From the NCBI RefSeq assembly GCF_024763615.1, contig NC_077222.1, forward strand, positions 70,928,001 through 70,992,000: DNA of 64,000 nt, read 5' to 3'. Below are positions 23,974-33,865 of this stretch, in pieces; the stretch's first letter is position 1; the number at the start of each line of letters is the position of its first letter. The DNA comes from Phlebotomus papatasi (lineage: Eukaryota; Arthropoda; Insecta; Diptera; Psychodidae). Position numbers and translations under genes: made by a program. Under the pieces are notes generated by a model. The model was not told the origin of the DNA, did no database searches, and saw only the letters and a program-made list of their open reading frames with translations.

Positions 23974-24436
23974 ACTATAAATGATTAAGAAACTAATTAT
24001 TTTGAAAAAAAAACAGATTTTTTCTTTCAATCACCATCAAAATTTCTAACTCCTATTGAGTTTTTAAAAATATTTTTTGAACGTTTGTTGTCTTTACAAT
24101 CTGAAAATTAAGTGGAAATCTTGTATTTTTTTTTAAATTTGAAGGAAAAATAAAAAAGTCCATGAGAAATGTTTAAATCCCATTATAACTTCCAAAGTAA
24201 GATAATTGAATTTTGTAAAAAAAATGTGTAGAAAAATAATTTTTAAATAAATATAAAGAGGAACATTAAGTTATTTAAAATGCTGCTTAGAACGATTTTA
24301 TTATATTTTCCCAGGGATTTCTTTTTTACCCATGAAATATCAAATTAGAACAATAATTATGTCATAAGATTTTAATCTCTTGGTAGAGTGTTTTATATTG
24401 TGCATTATGATTTTATCTCCAAATGTAAATGCTTGA

Positions 24437-24670
24437 GTGTTACGGCGTTATCACATTAAAAAATTAAAGAGAACATCGCATTAATTTTTCGCATTAATGC
24501 TATAAATCAATTTATATCAAATTTTGCGGGCCAAGTCTACCTTTTTATCAACAAATAGATCAAATTTTGAATATAAAATGATTCAAATACACAAATTACA
24601 CATTTGGACTCTCACCAGCAACAATTAATGTGAATCATATTAAAATTTTAATGTGCAAGTCTGATAACAC
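24437..24670. mobile_element. Possible MITE with GTGTTA...CACATTAAAA arms
   Basis: The left side reads GTGTTA, eight to nine unmatched bases, then CACATTAAAAAATTAA. The right side, reverse complement, reads GTGTTATCAGACTTGCACAT and then TAAAATTTTAA. The spacing of the two matched blocks is nearly conserved. No target duplication is seen, so this is a weaker call than its neighbours. Confidence 0.45.
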
Positions 24671-26508
24671 AGATAGTCTTTGTGAAAGAATAAAATTCAG
24701 AAAAGTTTCAAAATATATAACTGCATGTCATTCTTTACTTAAGTGATACTTTAAAGAAGAAGCATTTTCATTTTGATGCATTTTGACGCAAAAGATGTAA
24801 AGCATCCTTTTAGAATATGATTTTTTCATGAGGTCACTAATCCCTGTATTTTACAAGAGTAGCAAATATTTCACTGGATCTAATTGGGCAACTCTTCTAG
24901 TTAAAATCGTTAAATCTCTAGCTTTCCTTATCTCATTTATAAAATACAGTCAACTATTTCTTACGACTTTTCTTATTAAGACAAAGATCCATAATCCGAC
25001 CACAATTTAAGCCAATAAATTTGATATTTATACCACTTATTTAGGATATGGTTTGTGCTATGAAAAAATCCTTAACTAAAAAAGCAGAGTGACAGTATTA
25101 TTTTTACCACCACTGTATATGAAAATATATGAAGCAAAAAAGGCAAACTGATAAGTTGCACTTTTGACTTGAATCCCATTTCAAGCCAATCTACAATTGC
25201 GGGTGGGTATATATGCATATGTATGAATTGTAAGCGAAGCTCTTGCAGTAGGTAGAAAGCTTTTGGAATAACAAACAAAGTCCAAAATGTTAAATGCAAA
25301 ATTGCTTCCAGAATTTATTGATCTTATTTTGAAAATACTCGGTGTGGGATGAATTGAAAAGTACTCTGCACAATTTCACAATTGAAAATGGATTAGTGTT
25401 AGCACATAAAAATTGAATGTGTATCATCATCATCGGATGAAAAATAAAAGATCAATCCATATAGGAGAAAAGTTCTATACAGAAATTTTTCTATTGGAGG
25501 AAAAAAATGAGAAAAATTGAGAACTTCCGGATGAACAGTCAATGAAACTTAAAAGCTTCTTGAAAATAACAGAAAAGAAAGAAAAGTTTCATTTTATGAA
25601 GACGCATAACTCTCAATATCTGTATATATATTGCAGGATGCTTCTAAAGTTTTTGCTTCTATTCATGATAGTTATTTCCTTTAATGTGTTTTCATATTTG
25701 ACATTTTCACCCGATTTTTCCTTTTCATTGCACATTTCCTCAGTTGCACATTCATACACATATACACATACACAATATTCTATTGAGTGGAAAATTCTTA
25801 TGAGAACGTACCTTTTCAATTGAAATCGAAAATCCATTCAGAGATATCTGTAAACAGAAAAGAAAGAGAAATTTATTGCACAGTTATGGATAGACTAAAG
25901 AAAATTTAACAGCATGAGATTAAAGAGAAACCAACTTAAAATTTTAGAAAATTGAATATAGAACAATTCATATCGTCAGTATTCATAACGAGAAGGAAGC
26001 AGACATTATCATTTAAAATAATGTTCTAACTCCGCATCCGCTTCTCTTTATTATAGTTTTAATTTCTAACTCTTTAGCTTGAAAAATTACGTCAATAAAG
26101 GCTTAATGAACATTTCACACATTTAATCATATTGAGTATAATTTAGATGTTATGGATTATATATAAATTTTAGTAATTAAACACATTCTCAATAGAAGTA
26201 TTGGTATGTTGGTTTGCAAATTTGCGTTAGTGGGTACGATTTAGTTATATACTATTCATGGAAAACAATGTTATTAACAAAACACTCATTTTCATGTCAA
26301 AGCCTTTGTATATTCCGGAATTTATTTGACTATACATTAATTAAAAATTAAAATAATGCTTTATACCAGAAAAATTTTATTAAAATACATTTACATTTAC
26401 ATTTCTTTCTAAAACATTTTGCATATGTATCCCATTATTGAGTCGAACTAAGTTGAATTTGTTATGATGTCCAATCTAAGATAAAGGTTCAAAAGACTGG
26501 GATAGACA
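24671..26508. other. Unannotated AT-rich DNA
   Basis: There is no supportable gene. The last 65 bp (about 26445-26508) contain ACTAAGTTGAATTTGT and ATGATGTCC words similar to repeats at 46060-46430. Confidence 0.4.
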
Positions 26509-26771
26509 TAGGGTAAATTAAGCTAATTCAAAAACTGCTCCAAATGGAAATTTTTCGCTACTCCAAATGGAAACGTCATTCTTTTCATGATAAATATAAT
26601 ACTAAATTATTATATTTATATATTTTCTATACCACAATTTCATTATTTAGTTAATTAAGCGAAAATCCATTCATAATCACATATTTTAATTTGTAACTTT
26701 TAATTTAAGAAAAAAATTAAAAGTGTACCTTTTCACCTTCGAATTTGTCGTCGATAGACCATGTTTTCCAA

Positions 26772-27616
26772 CACCGAGAAAAATGTGGATGGTAAAATTT
26801 ACCATCCTCCATACAAAATTCTAATGGCCGGATAGTAAAAAAGTCACCCAGCAAACGCGATATTAAATTGGACTGTCAAAAATTGTAGAATCTATTGTAT
26901 GGATAGTAAATTCTAATAGCCGGATGGTAAATTCTAATATCTTCGGATATTAGATTTTACTGGCAGGATAGTAAATTTTACTAGCCGGATATTAGAATGA
27001 AAAATGTCGGAAAAATTTATTTTTCCTTATTTTCATTGATTTTTGGCCATTTTTTGAGGGCTTGGGGCCCTTCTTGGTTGATATTCTCTGTATTTCAAGC
27101 CATTTTGGAGCGTGAAAATTGACGACTGCGCCGAGATTTGAACACGCGACCTTTATGATGACAGTCCAGTATCTTCCAGCTGCGCCACGAATTGCTATAA
27201 TGTATTCAAAGCATATCGGGAACCGTTGCATCGGCACCCACGATATTCCAAAATGACATTCTAACAGCAGGATGGCAAATTATACTGTCTTGGATAGTAA
27301 TTTCAATCCAAATTACTATCCTCCGTTAAAATTTACTGTCTTCCAGTTAAATTTTAACATCTAATATGCGGGCTGTAAAATTTACTTCCCAGATATTAGA
27401 ATCTAAGAGAGGTCAAGGTAAAATCTAAATGAGGATAGTAGATTTTACCATCCGGCTGTTAGAATTTACTATCCATAGGATAGTAAATTTTAAAATGTCA
27501 AGATGGTAGATTCTAAAGGAAAGTTTCTATGGAGGATGGTATTTTCTACTATCTTTTGAGGCAGTAGAATTTAAAGACACGATTTGTAGAAAATACCATC
27601 GAAATTTTTCTCGGTG
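26772..27616 (-). mobile_element. CACCGAG element with tRNA-like module, copy 2
   Basis: The termini CACCGAGAAAAATGTGGATG and (right, reverse complement) CACCGAGAAAAATTTCGATG are flanked by a 2-bp duplication, AA. It is an inverted copy of 17093-17971, with the same order of iterated ACTATCC/GGATAGT motifs and the same central tRNA-like block (26996-27247). It sits inside the pogo-like relic, so it is the younger of the two insertions. The frames in it are shadows shared with the other copy. Confidence 0.9.
27124..27190 (-). other. tRNA-like sequence inside copy 2
   Basis: On the minus strand this reads GTGGCGCAGCTGGAAGATAC (A box) followed by CGCGTGTTCAAATCTCGGCG (B box). It matches the module at 17519-17590 with few changes, so the module was present before the two copies separated. 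Retention of both boxes in both copies is notable for otherwise decayed DNA. It is not a foldable tRNA gene. Confidence 0.6.
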
Positions 27617-27783
27617 AATGAAAAAAAAATGAGGTGACTGTTGTTTATTCGTTTTGTTTAACATTTATGTAATATTTCGGGCTAATTTTAGTTAAAATAA
27701 GTGCTAATCTTTATTGTTAACATTGCGTGAAGTTTTAAAATGAAATAATTACCCATTTCGCGAACAAAAAGGGTTTTCCTAAA

Positions 27784-27996
27784 GTGTCTGCAAATGCTTC
27801 AATAGAAAACCCCGGAAATATGATTTTTTGGAGAGATTTTCTTATTGTTTTAGATGGGAAAAGAGAAAAGACCAGGAATAAAAACAAATCCTGCACTCAG
27901 GAGCAACTCAACAAGGTTTTGGAAGCCTTTCGTCGCGGTTTCAGTTACACTGTTTGTCTCCAATTAGAAAATTTCCCTTGTCTCCATTTGGCTTAA
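27784..27996 (+). pseudogene. Relic of pogo-type transposase N-terminus
   Basis: A 70-codon open stretch includes KREKTRNKNKSC followed by TQEQLNKVLEAFRRG. Pogo/Tigger transposases begin with a basic stretch followed by a psq-type helix-turn-helix of the form EE.L..AL.AV..G, and this segment fits that pattern. After the fitting part the similarity is lost and the frame ends in TAA. It starts at a GTG rather than an ATG, so a real start cannot be placed. The position inside a TA-flanked element with GGGTAAA ends supports the assignment. The call is tentative and the protein cannot be functional. Confidence 0.4.
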
Positions 27997-28210
27997 TATG
28001 TTTCCAATAAGAAGCATTTTACGCTCGCGTATTTTTCTTGTATTTAAGAAGTTTTCAAATTATATCTAAAGAATTTTCACTAAACAGTATCATTTTAGAA
28101 GAGACAAGGAGCAAATTTATGTCTTTAGAAAAAATATGAACTTAATGTGTCGAATCTTCTCTCAAAGTTAAAGCGTCTGGAAATGGTTTTGAATTAGCAC
28201 ATTTACCCTA

Positions 28211-28900
28211 ATGCAAAACACCTTAAAAAGATAAGGATGTGAATTTCGATTCCATGAAAATATTCTGATCTGGAAAGATCACCAGGAAAACATAAAGAAT
28301 TTAGTGTATCATGTAAACAATATTAAATTGTAAACTTCTGGTAGAGATCTCATAGGATCCTGGTCAAAATCCCGAAAGCCAATATCCAAAGTTCTTAAAA
28401 GTGTCATAGCTACTTCCGCGATTGCACCTGCGCTTGCTAGAGTTAAAGGGAAATTTTCCGTGTCTTGAGAAATTATTCTACATATAATGCTCCATATAAT
28501 TTCACCCCTTTAAGGATTTTGAACATTCGGGATTTTGGCTGCCTACGACTATCATATTGCCTACGAAGATCATATTGGGTTGCGGCATTACTTAGACTGT
28601 TCTACACCTATGACCCTCTAGCACAAGTCTTCATTTTTTGTCGTTAAATGATTTCGAAGAAGCACAGAATATTTTTTGTATTATGATAGATCATAACAAT
28701 TTTTTGGTCCTTCCAAATCATTTTGTAAAAAATATTGATGAGGCCATAAGTAATGCTGCAGCCTTATTTTTCCTTCTAATATTCTAGATCAGACTCATTC
28801 TGTCAGATCTGTAATTGACAGATGTGATGTCAGAAAGTCCAAGAAGGTAAATAGTCGCAAAGACCGAGCGGTCCAGACAAAATGAAAAATAACGTTATTT
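28211..28900. other. Spacer with a dispersed repeat
   Basis: Apart from the repeat at 28340-28480, I see no gene. A 60-codon frame at 28465-28647 has no motif. Confidence 0.4.
28340..28480 (+). repeat. Dispersed repeat shared with 44225-44360
   Basis: The order TGGTCAAAATCC, AAAGCCAATATCC, TAGCTACTTCCGCGATTGCA, CCTGCGCTTGCTAGAG and GAAATTTTCCGTGTCTTGAG is repeated on the minus strand at 44225-44360 with roughly one change in six bases over the best part. I see no element ends. In the alignable part the copies can be read in a common frame (AIAP, then GK.KFSV), but one copy has a stop. It may be a relic of a coding element. Confidence 0.55.
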
Positions 28901-28901
28901 A

Positions 28902-29113
28902 CGGGAAACTGGGGCACCACCAAACACGGGGTACCACCAAACACTAATTTTTATTTCTAAACTACTTGGACAATCTCGACCATTCCTTCATTGCACGAGT
29001 ATCCCTATAGTGCCTATAAATTCCTATAGGTCTTATCCTCTGAAGTCGAATATCCAATTAAAAAATCGCAGTGTTTGGTGGTACCCCGTGTTTGGTGGTG
29101 CCCCAGTTTCCCC
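28902..29113. mobile_element. MITE, GGGGAAACTGGGG family
   Basis: CGGGAAACTGGGGCACCACC at the left and its near reverse complement at the right extend to inverted repeats of more than 50 bp through AAACACGGGGTACCACCAAA. TA flanks both sides (28900-28901 and 29114-29115). It is 212 bp, with a short AT-rich centre. It is one of four full copies in the window, and a half copy lies only about 170 bp downstream. Confidence 0.9.
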
Positions 29114-29282
29114 TATATTTAACTCAACAAATAAAACACAACATTAATTAATTTCGGTGTATATTTAAAAATTTATTTTCCAATTGCAAATCATATTTTA
29201 CCCATTAAGAGGTAGAAAAACCTTTTATATCCGTTTAGCAAATGAGTTTTGAATAAATGTTCAGCTGAGTAAAACCACAACT

Positions 29283-29354
29283 GAAGTCGAATATCCGATT
29301 ACAAAATCGCAGTGTTTGGTAGTACCCCGTGTTTGGTGGTGCCCCAGTTTCCCA
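29283..29354. mobile_element. Half copy of the GGGGAAACTGGGG MITE
   Basis: GAAGTCGAATATCCGATTAC, AAAATCGCAGTGTTTGG and the terminal arm ending in GCCCCAGTTTCCCA match the right half of the element at 28902-29113. The left half is missing. A shared internal word (TGAAGTCGAATATCC) suggests it derives from the same subfamily, perhaps by a local partial duplication. Confidence 0.7.
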
Positions 29355-29412
29355 TAAAGCAAAATTTTGGCTATAGCGTAACCATTCCTTAGCAATGGGT
29401 TTACAGATTTTA

Positions 29413-29810
29413 GGGCAAAATCACATTGACAGTAAAATGCTCACCGTATTTCGTTAATTTACGCATTTTCATTCCAATTCTTATGAAAATTCTCTATTAC
29501 TGTATTACCTTATCTCATATTCGGTGGCACTTGTTGAAAATAAGAAAATTGAAGAAATAAAACGAAAATTCGATAAACGGTGAGCAAAAAAACTACAATT
29601 AATTTCTCGTACAGCTTTTTTTGCTCACCGTTTATCGAATTTTCGTTTTATTTCTTCAATTTTTTATATTATTTTCACCTAGTGCCACCGAATATGAGAT
29701 AAAGTAATACGGTAATGGAAAATTTGCGTAAAAATTGCAATGAAAATGCGTAAATTAACGAAATACGGCGAGGCTATGGCGAGCATTTTACTGTTAATGT
29801 AATTCTGCTC
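29413..29810. mobile_element. 398-bp near-complete hairpin element
   Basis: The two halves are inverted copies of each other over almost the whole length. Examples are ACAGTAAAATGCTC, ATTTCGTTAATTTACGCATT and GTTTATCGAATTTTCGTTTT, each paired with its reverse complement. Only about 35 bp at the centre (near 29590-29620) is unpaired. TTA is present outside each end (29410-29412 and 29811-29813). Any transcript would fold into a long double-stranded RNA. There is no coding content and no second copy in the window. Confidence 0.85.
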
Positions 29811-29813
29811 TTA

Positions 29814-31511
29814 AATAATAATTTTATTTATTTTCTATAATACAACATAACCAAACAATCGGTTGGAGTTTATTTCAAAATGATATGTATAAAACATCAG
29901 GAATTGTGGAAAAAACCACACAATAAGTCACAATTTCATTTCAAACAGCAGCATGATATAATTTTTGCGTCGTTTGCATGTTGCTCCGGGTCATAATGTG
30001 TCTAAATCTCATTGGTTAGGCTGACAGACGGGGCGTGAAAAGAGGGTGTGAAATAAGTGAATTAAATAAAAGAAAACGACTTGTCTGCAATTAAATTATT
30101 TTCAGTTCTTGAGCACAGTATCACACTTTCAAAGTTGAATTTATATGAAAAAGCTTCAATTCTTGACTTGAATACTTGAAAATATTTTCGTTTTTGAAAA
30201 ATTTGTTATTTTCAATACAATTTTCCTAATTTACTAATTTTCAATTGAAAATTTGTTTTGAAATTCAACAATGTTCATATTCAAACTACCATAAAACTAC
30301 AAAATTACAATACTGCACATCCCATTAAAAATCCCACGCGAGCTGAAAACAATAACAGGCGTCCAGGAAATTTAATATTTTTGCTTTTGCACAATGATTT
30401 TCATTGCATCAAAATTTAGGTTTATATTCAAAATTTTCACACTGCCTTTTCAACCCATTCCAACACCCTGGTACAATTTTTTTTTCATGACTTCCATCGT
30501 TCACTTTCAGCATCAATGTCACATTCACAATAGAATATTTCATTTTATAAATATTGTTTAGAGCTTTGGAATGGAACGCAAAAAAGTAGGAACTTCAAAA
30601 ATTTGCGCATTTGATGAAGCACACATCTAAAATTTTACATGTGCTGAAAAGTGTCGTGTTTGTGATTTGATATTTTGTACAATATTTTACAATCATCCTT
30701 TTCGTATCTTCTTCACGCCTTTTTACCCATTTCATCACTGAAAAATTATCCGTGACATTTGCACACTGAATTTATTCTCCAAAACTGGTAATTTACATAC
30801 AAGAAAAAAAACCGCGATGTATTGTAAGAAATTTGCAAAGAAACCGATAAAATATTAGTGGGTGGGTTATAAAAATCTCTGAAGGGAATGAAAGTGGAAA
30901 TCACGCATTTCGTGAGGCAATGGAGTGAGCCGAAAAAGAGCTATAATTCCGCAATAAAAAATGCATATGAATTTCATGTGATTTATTGCACATTTTATTA
31001 GAATTTATTTCCGCACACAATGTCGCGCATTTTCCCATTTCCGCATGGTGTTCTGCTCACAAGTGGGTTGGATGATTAAAATTGACATTCAACGACGCAC
31101 GGTTGGGGAGAAAATACATTCTACTGTATCGATGGTTCCATTCCACACTACTCTAAGTCAATTTGGCAATCCACTTTACCATATCGTCTACCACTTCAAA
31201 ACGGCCTACAACATCACAGAGAGTATGAAACTTTAACAAGCCATACAAACGTTCTATGTATCTTGAACAAATTGATTAGATTATCTAGTTTAGTCTAATT
31301 CCCAGATTTGTCAACTGTTAAACCCGGTGCGCTTTTATTCTGAGAAATGAATGTTAACACTAGGATGACCGTAACTGATGTAAGGAGTAAAGTCGATATG
31401 AAAGGATCCCTATCATGTGAGTTTTGTGTTCGAATTAAACGACCTGAGACAGAGATATGGACTTTCATATCAACGGATCCATTCCATACTATTCTAAATC
31501 AACTTAGACAT
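29814..31511. other. Unannotated AT-rich DNA
   Basis: I see no gene, RNA or inverted-repeat element that I can support. A 63-codon frame at 31045-31236 lacks motifs. Confidence 0.45.
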
Positions 31512-31513
31512 TA

Positions 31514-31725
31514 GGGGACTCCGGGGCACCACCAAACACGGGGTAGCACCAAACACTGCGATTTTTTAATCAGATATTCGTCTTCAGAGGACAAGACTTA
31601 CAGAAATTTATAGGTATTATAGGGATGCTTGTCCACTGAAGAAATAGTCAAGACAGTCCAAGTAGTTTAAAAATAAAAATTAGTGTTTGGTGCTACCCCG
31701 TGTTTGGTGGTGCCCCAGTTTCCCC
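31514..31725. mobile_element. MITE, GGGGAAACTGGGG family
   Basis: GGGGACTCCGGGGCACCACC at the left pairs with the right end (reverse complement GGGGAAACTGGGGCACCACC). TA flanks at 31512-31513 and 31726-31727. It is 212 bp and closely similar to 52457-52659, including the internal CACTGCGATTTTTTAATCAG. It is non-coding. Confidence 0.9.
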
Positions 31726-31855
31726 TATGTTATACTTCGAGACATGTTGTTATTTAGGACCGAGAACTACAACTTCTAGTACGACTGTTTAGCCAAGAGG
31801 AGTCGGAGGGAGAAAGCCCGTCCTAGCGAAGTCTCTTATAAGCTAACGGTACTAA

Positions 31856-32506
31856 TCACTGATCAGTTGGGATGGTGACTTGGAGGGGTGCTATAACGGC
31901 TAACTTCAGAGGCATTGTATTGCTAGTCTTCGCGGATCGATGAAGTGGTGAGCGACCGACGGAAGATCCTAGAATATCCCGAAAGCACACAAAAATGAAT
32001 TTCCTAAGTCGGCCTGCACCAGTGAAACTTATAGAGGAAGGCGGATTCGTGAGCTCTCGAGAAAGGCCAATAGAAGCTCTATTCTGGAAGCTGTGATGAA
32101 AGGCGCTCCAGCATGTTTTGGTATTAAGTCTGAAGTCTGAAGCCTTCGTGCTACAAACTGCCGGTAATTTGATAGTCATCCGACATCGAGGGGATGAGAT
32201 ATTCATTTTTTCCAAAATAATTTGCATGGGCAGCAGAAAGAAGTCACCAATTTTAAATGGCCCTTCCAAAAAATTGTTATTCTGAGATTGCATAGCATGG
32301 AGTGAAAGCTTCGATATATTTTCTACAATATGGCATTGGTTAAAGCAATTTGTAAACCCTTCGTAAGCATGAGGAAGTTCATACTGTTCATACTCAATAA
32401 ATTTACATAAACAACATCTAGCTTTTTCTGATCTTATTGACCAGTCCAAGATTCTTTGGATTTGATCAAGCAAAGTAATGGATGCGCTAACTCCAACTAT
32501 GTACAT
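31856..32506 (-). CDS. 216-codon hypothetical ORF, unrecognised
   Basis: This is the longest ATG-initiated open frame in the window, ending in TGA. The first 130 residues or so have mixed, protein-like composition with several cysteines (ARCCLCKF, NCFNQCH) and then LHAMQSQNN...GPFKIGDFFLLPMQ. That pattern vaguely recalls the C-terminal part of insect chemoreceptors, where a Q-rich turn is followed by G.F and hydrophobic residues, but the diagnostic ending is absent and I do not claim it. The second half looks less like a protein. An AG acceptor-like site (TTTTCGTAG) lies just before the ATG and a GT lies within FKIG, so the first part could be an exon. It could equally be chance or a decayed element. 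Confidence 0.2.
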   Translation of the reverse strand: MYIVGVSASITLLDQIQRILDWSIRSEKARCCLCKFIEYEQYELPHAYEGFTNCFNQCHIVENISKLSLHAMQSQNNNFLEGPFKIGDFFLLPMQIILEKMNISSPRCRMTIKLPAVCSTKASDFRLNTKTCWSAFHHSFQNRASIGLSRELTNPPSSISFTGAGRLRKFIFVCFRDILGSSVGRSPLHRSAKTSNTMPLKLAVIAPLQVTIPTDQ

Positions 32507-32703
32507 CTACGAAAATATCAAATAAGCTAGTTTTTCTAACTAAGAGAATTGACGAATTTGATGTTTTGGAATCTCTCGTGTAATGTATTTTGGAACTACC
32601 ATCACGGTAGTTAACAAAATCTCAATTAAACAGCAATTGAAAACCTACAAAATTTAACATGATCACAAATCTCTTACTGTAAATGATTATGATCTTACCA
32701 GAA

Positions 32704-32926
32704 GGGGAATTCTGTAACAGTATGACAATGTCATCAAATTTGTATAGTAAAATTCGGGAGTAGGACAACATAAAAGCCCAACGAGGATCGAATGGCATTT
32801 CAAGGAACTCTACGAAGCTTTTAGTAACTAGTATATGTGGGATTTATGATTAGTTCTTCCGGATTTACCATATAAAAAAATTTAAATTTTGTCACATGAC
32901 ATTGTCATACTGATACAGAATTCTCC
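32704..32926. mobile_element. 223-bp MITE with GGGGAATTCTGTA termini
   Basis: GGGGAATTCTGTAACAGTAT and the right end (reverse complement GGAGAATTCTGTATCAGTAT) continue into GACAATGTCAT, about 30 bp of inverted repeat. TA follows the right end. The left flank is AA, so the duplication has decayed by one base. Its G-rich start resembles the other TA-flanked families. It is non-coding. Confidence 0.75.
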
Positions 32927-32962
32927 TACAGGTCGAATATTTTTATCTGAAATAAACCCTTA

Positions 32963-33074
32963 TGGCCTCTACACACTAGAGAAATTTATGTCCATATTGC
33001 AGTAAATTGCATACGTTTCCGTAAGAAAAATTGTTAATTATGGACATAAATTTCTCAATAGTGTGTAGAGACCA
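32963..33074. mobile_element. 112-bp MITE with TGGCCTCTACACAC termini
   Basis: TGGCCTCTACACACTAGAGA and the reverse complement of the right end (TGGTCTCTACACACTATTGA) continue inward through AATTTATGTCCATA. TTA is repeated directly outside both ends (32960-32962 and 33075-33077). The unpaired centre is only about 40 bp. A half copy lies at 44163-44200. Confidence 0.85.
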
Positions 33075-33179
33075 TTAGTAAACAATATGTCAATAATTTC
33101 ATGAATTGTAAACTCTTGGTTGTTTGAAAACTCAGCTAAAAATCAATTCGTTTATAGCATCCACTTCCTTCGTGATCTT

Positions 33180-33865
33180 GCATTACTTTTCCGTCAGGTG
33201 CTACTTGCTTCTGTCGCGGTGACTTGGTCATTTGGTTCGCAAGGCTAAGAATGACCCAGCCTGGAAAGTCTTTTGGGATCAGATTCTATCCTTCAAGATA
33301 ACGAGAACGAGACCGACACAGTCTCCGATTGACGAACGGCGTGAACTAGGATATCAGCTCATTAGGTGTGAGGCGTGTGAGGTGGTGCGCAAATCGAAAG
33401 TGGTGCGCAAATGGCTCGAATGGTGACGGAATTCTAAGTGGGTAGTTGAAAAGATCAGAAAGGCGCTCTTGATTGATACCCGTAGTGAGGAACAGTAATA
33501 TGGAAACAAGTGTGGGGTGTTCTTGTGGAGTAAGGAATCGTTTGCCCCGCTGCTTTGGAAGTTGCTTTCTTTGGAGTTTAGACCTACAATTGCGTTTTAT
33601 AAAAAGATTGTATGAAAGATTTTTGGTTACCAACCGAACTTCTGTTATAGTGTCAGCGTGAATCAGAATGCTAGCTCAGAAGAAGTTCGAAATTCGGCAA
33701 TTGTTGTTAGTAGTATGCTTCAATTTAGTGAAATTATTTTTTATTGACTGTACAAAATTTTCCAAAACTAGGAAGCTGACTATCACTTCAGGGAAGCTAA
33801 AAGGAATCCAGATTCGTGGCTTTTTCAGAATGAGCAGCGATGGCCCTATTCCGAAAAGCTATTGA
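33180..33865. other. GC-richer segment with overlapping short frames, unrecognised
   Basis: This stretch is noticeably less AT-rich than its surroundings and carries open frames on both strands: 33232-33426 (plus, from an ATG), 33346-33633 (minus) and 33473-33865 (plus, in pieces). The plus-strand translations read in successive frames (VRKAKNDPAWKVFWDQIL, then WSKESFAPLLWKLLSLEF) look somewhat protein-like, as a frame-shifted relic might. I recognise no family and cannot say which strand, if any, was coding. Confidence 0.2.

Larger units (their letters stand above)
26511..28208 (+). mobile_element. Pogo-like DNA transposon relic, interrupted
   Basis: The left end GGGTAAATTAAGCTAATTCA and the right end, reverse complement GGGTAAATGTGCTAATTCAA, form terminal inverted repeats of about 25 bp, flanked by TA (26509-26510 and 28209-28210). 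An 845-bp CACCGAG element (26772-27616) was inserted later. Without it the relic is about 0.85 kb, far shorter than a complete pogo/Tigger element. A fragment resembling the N-terminal DNA-binding domain of pogo transposases lies at 27784-27996, and nothing of the DDE catalytic domain remains. It is non-autonomous. Confidence 0.75.
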
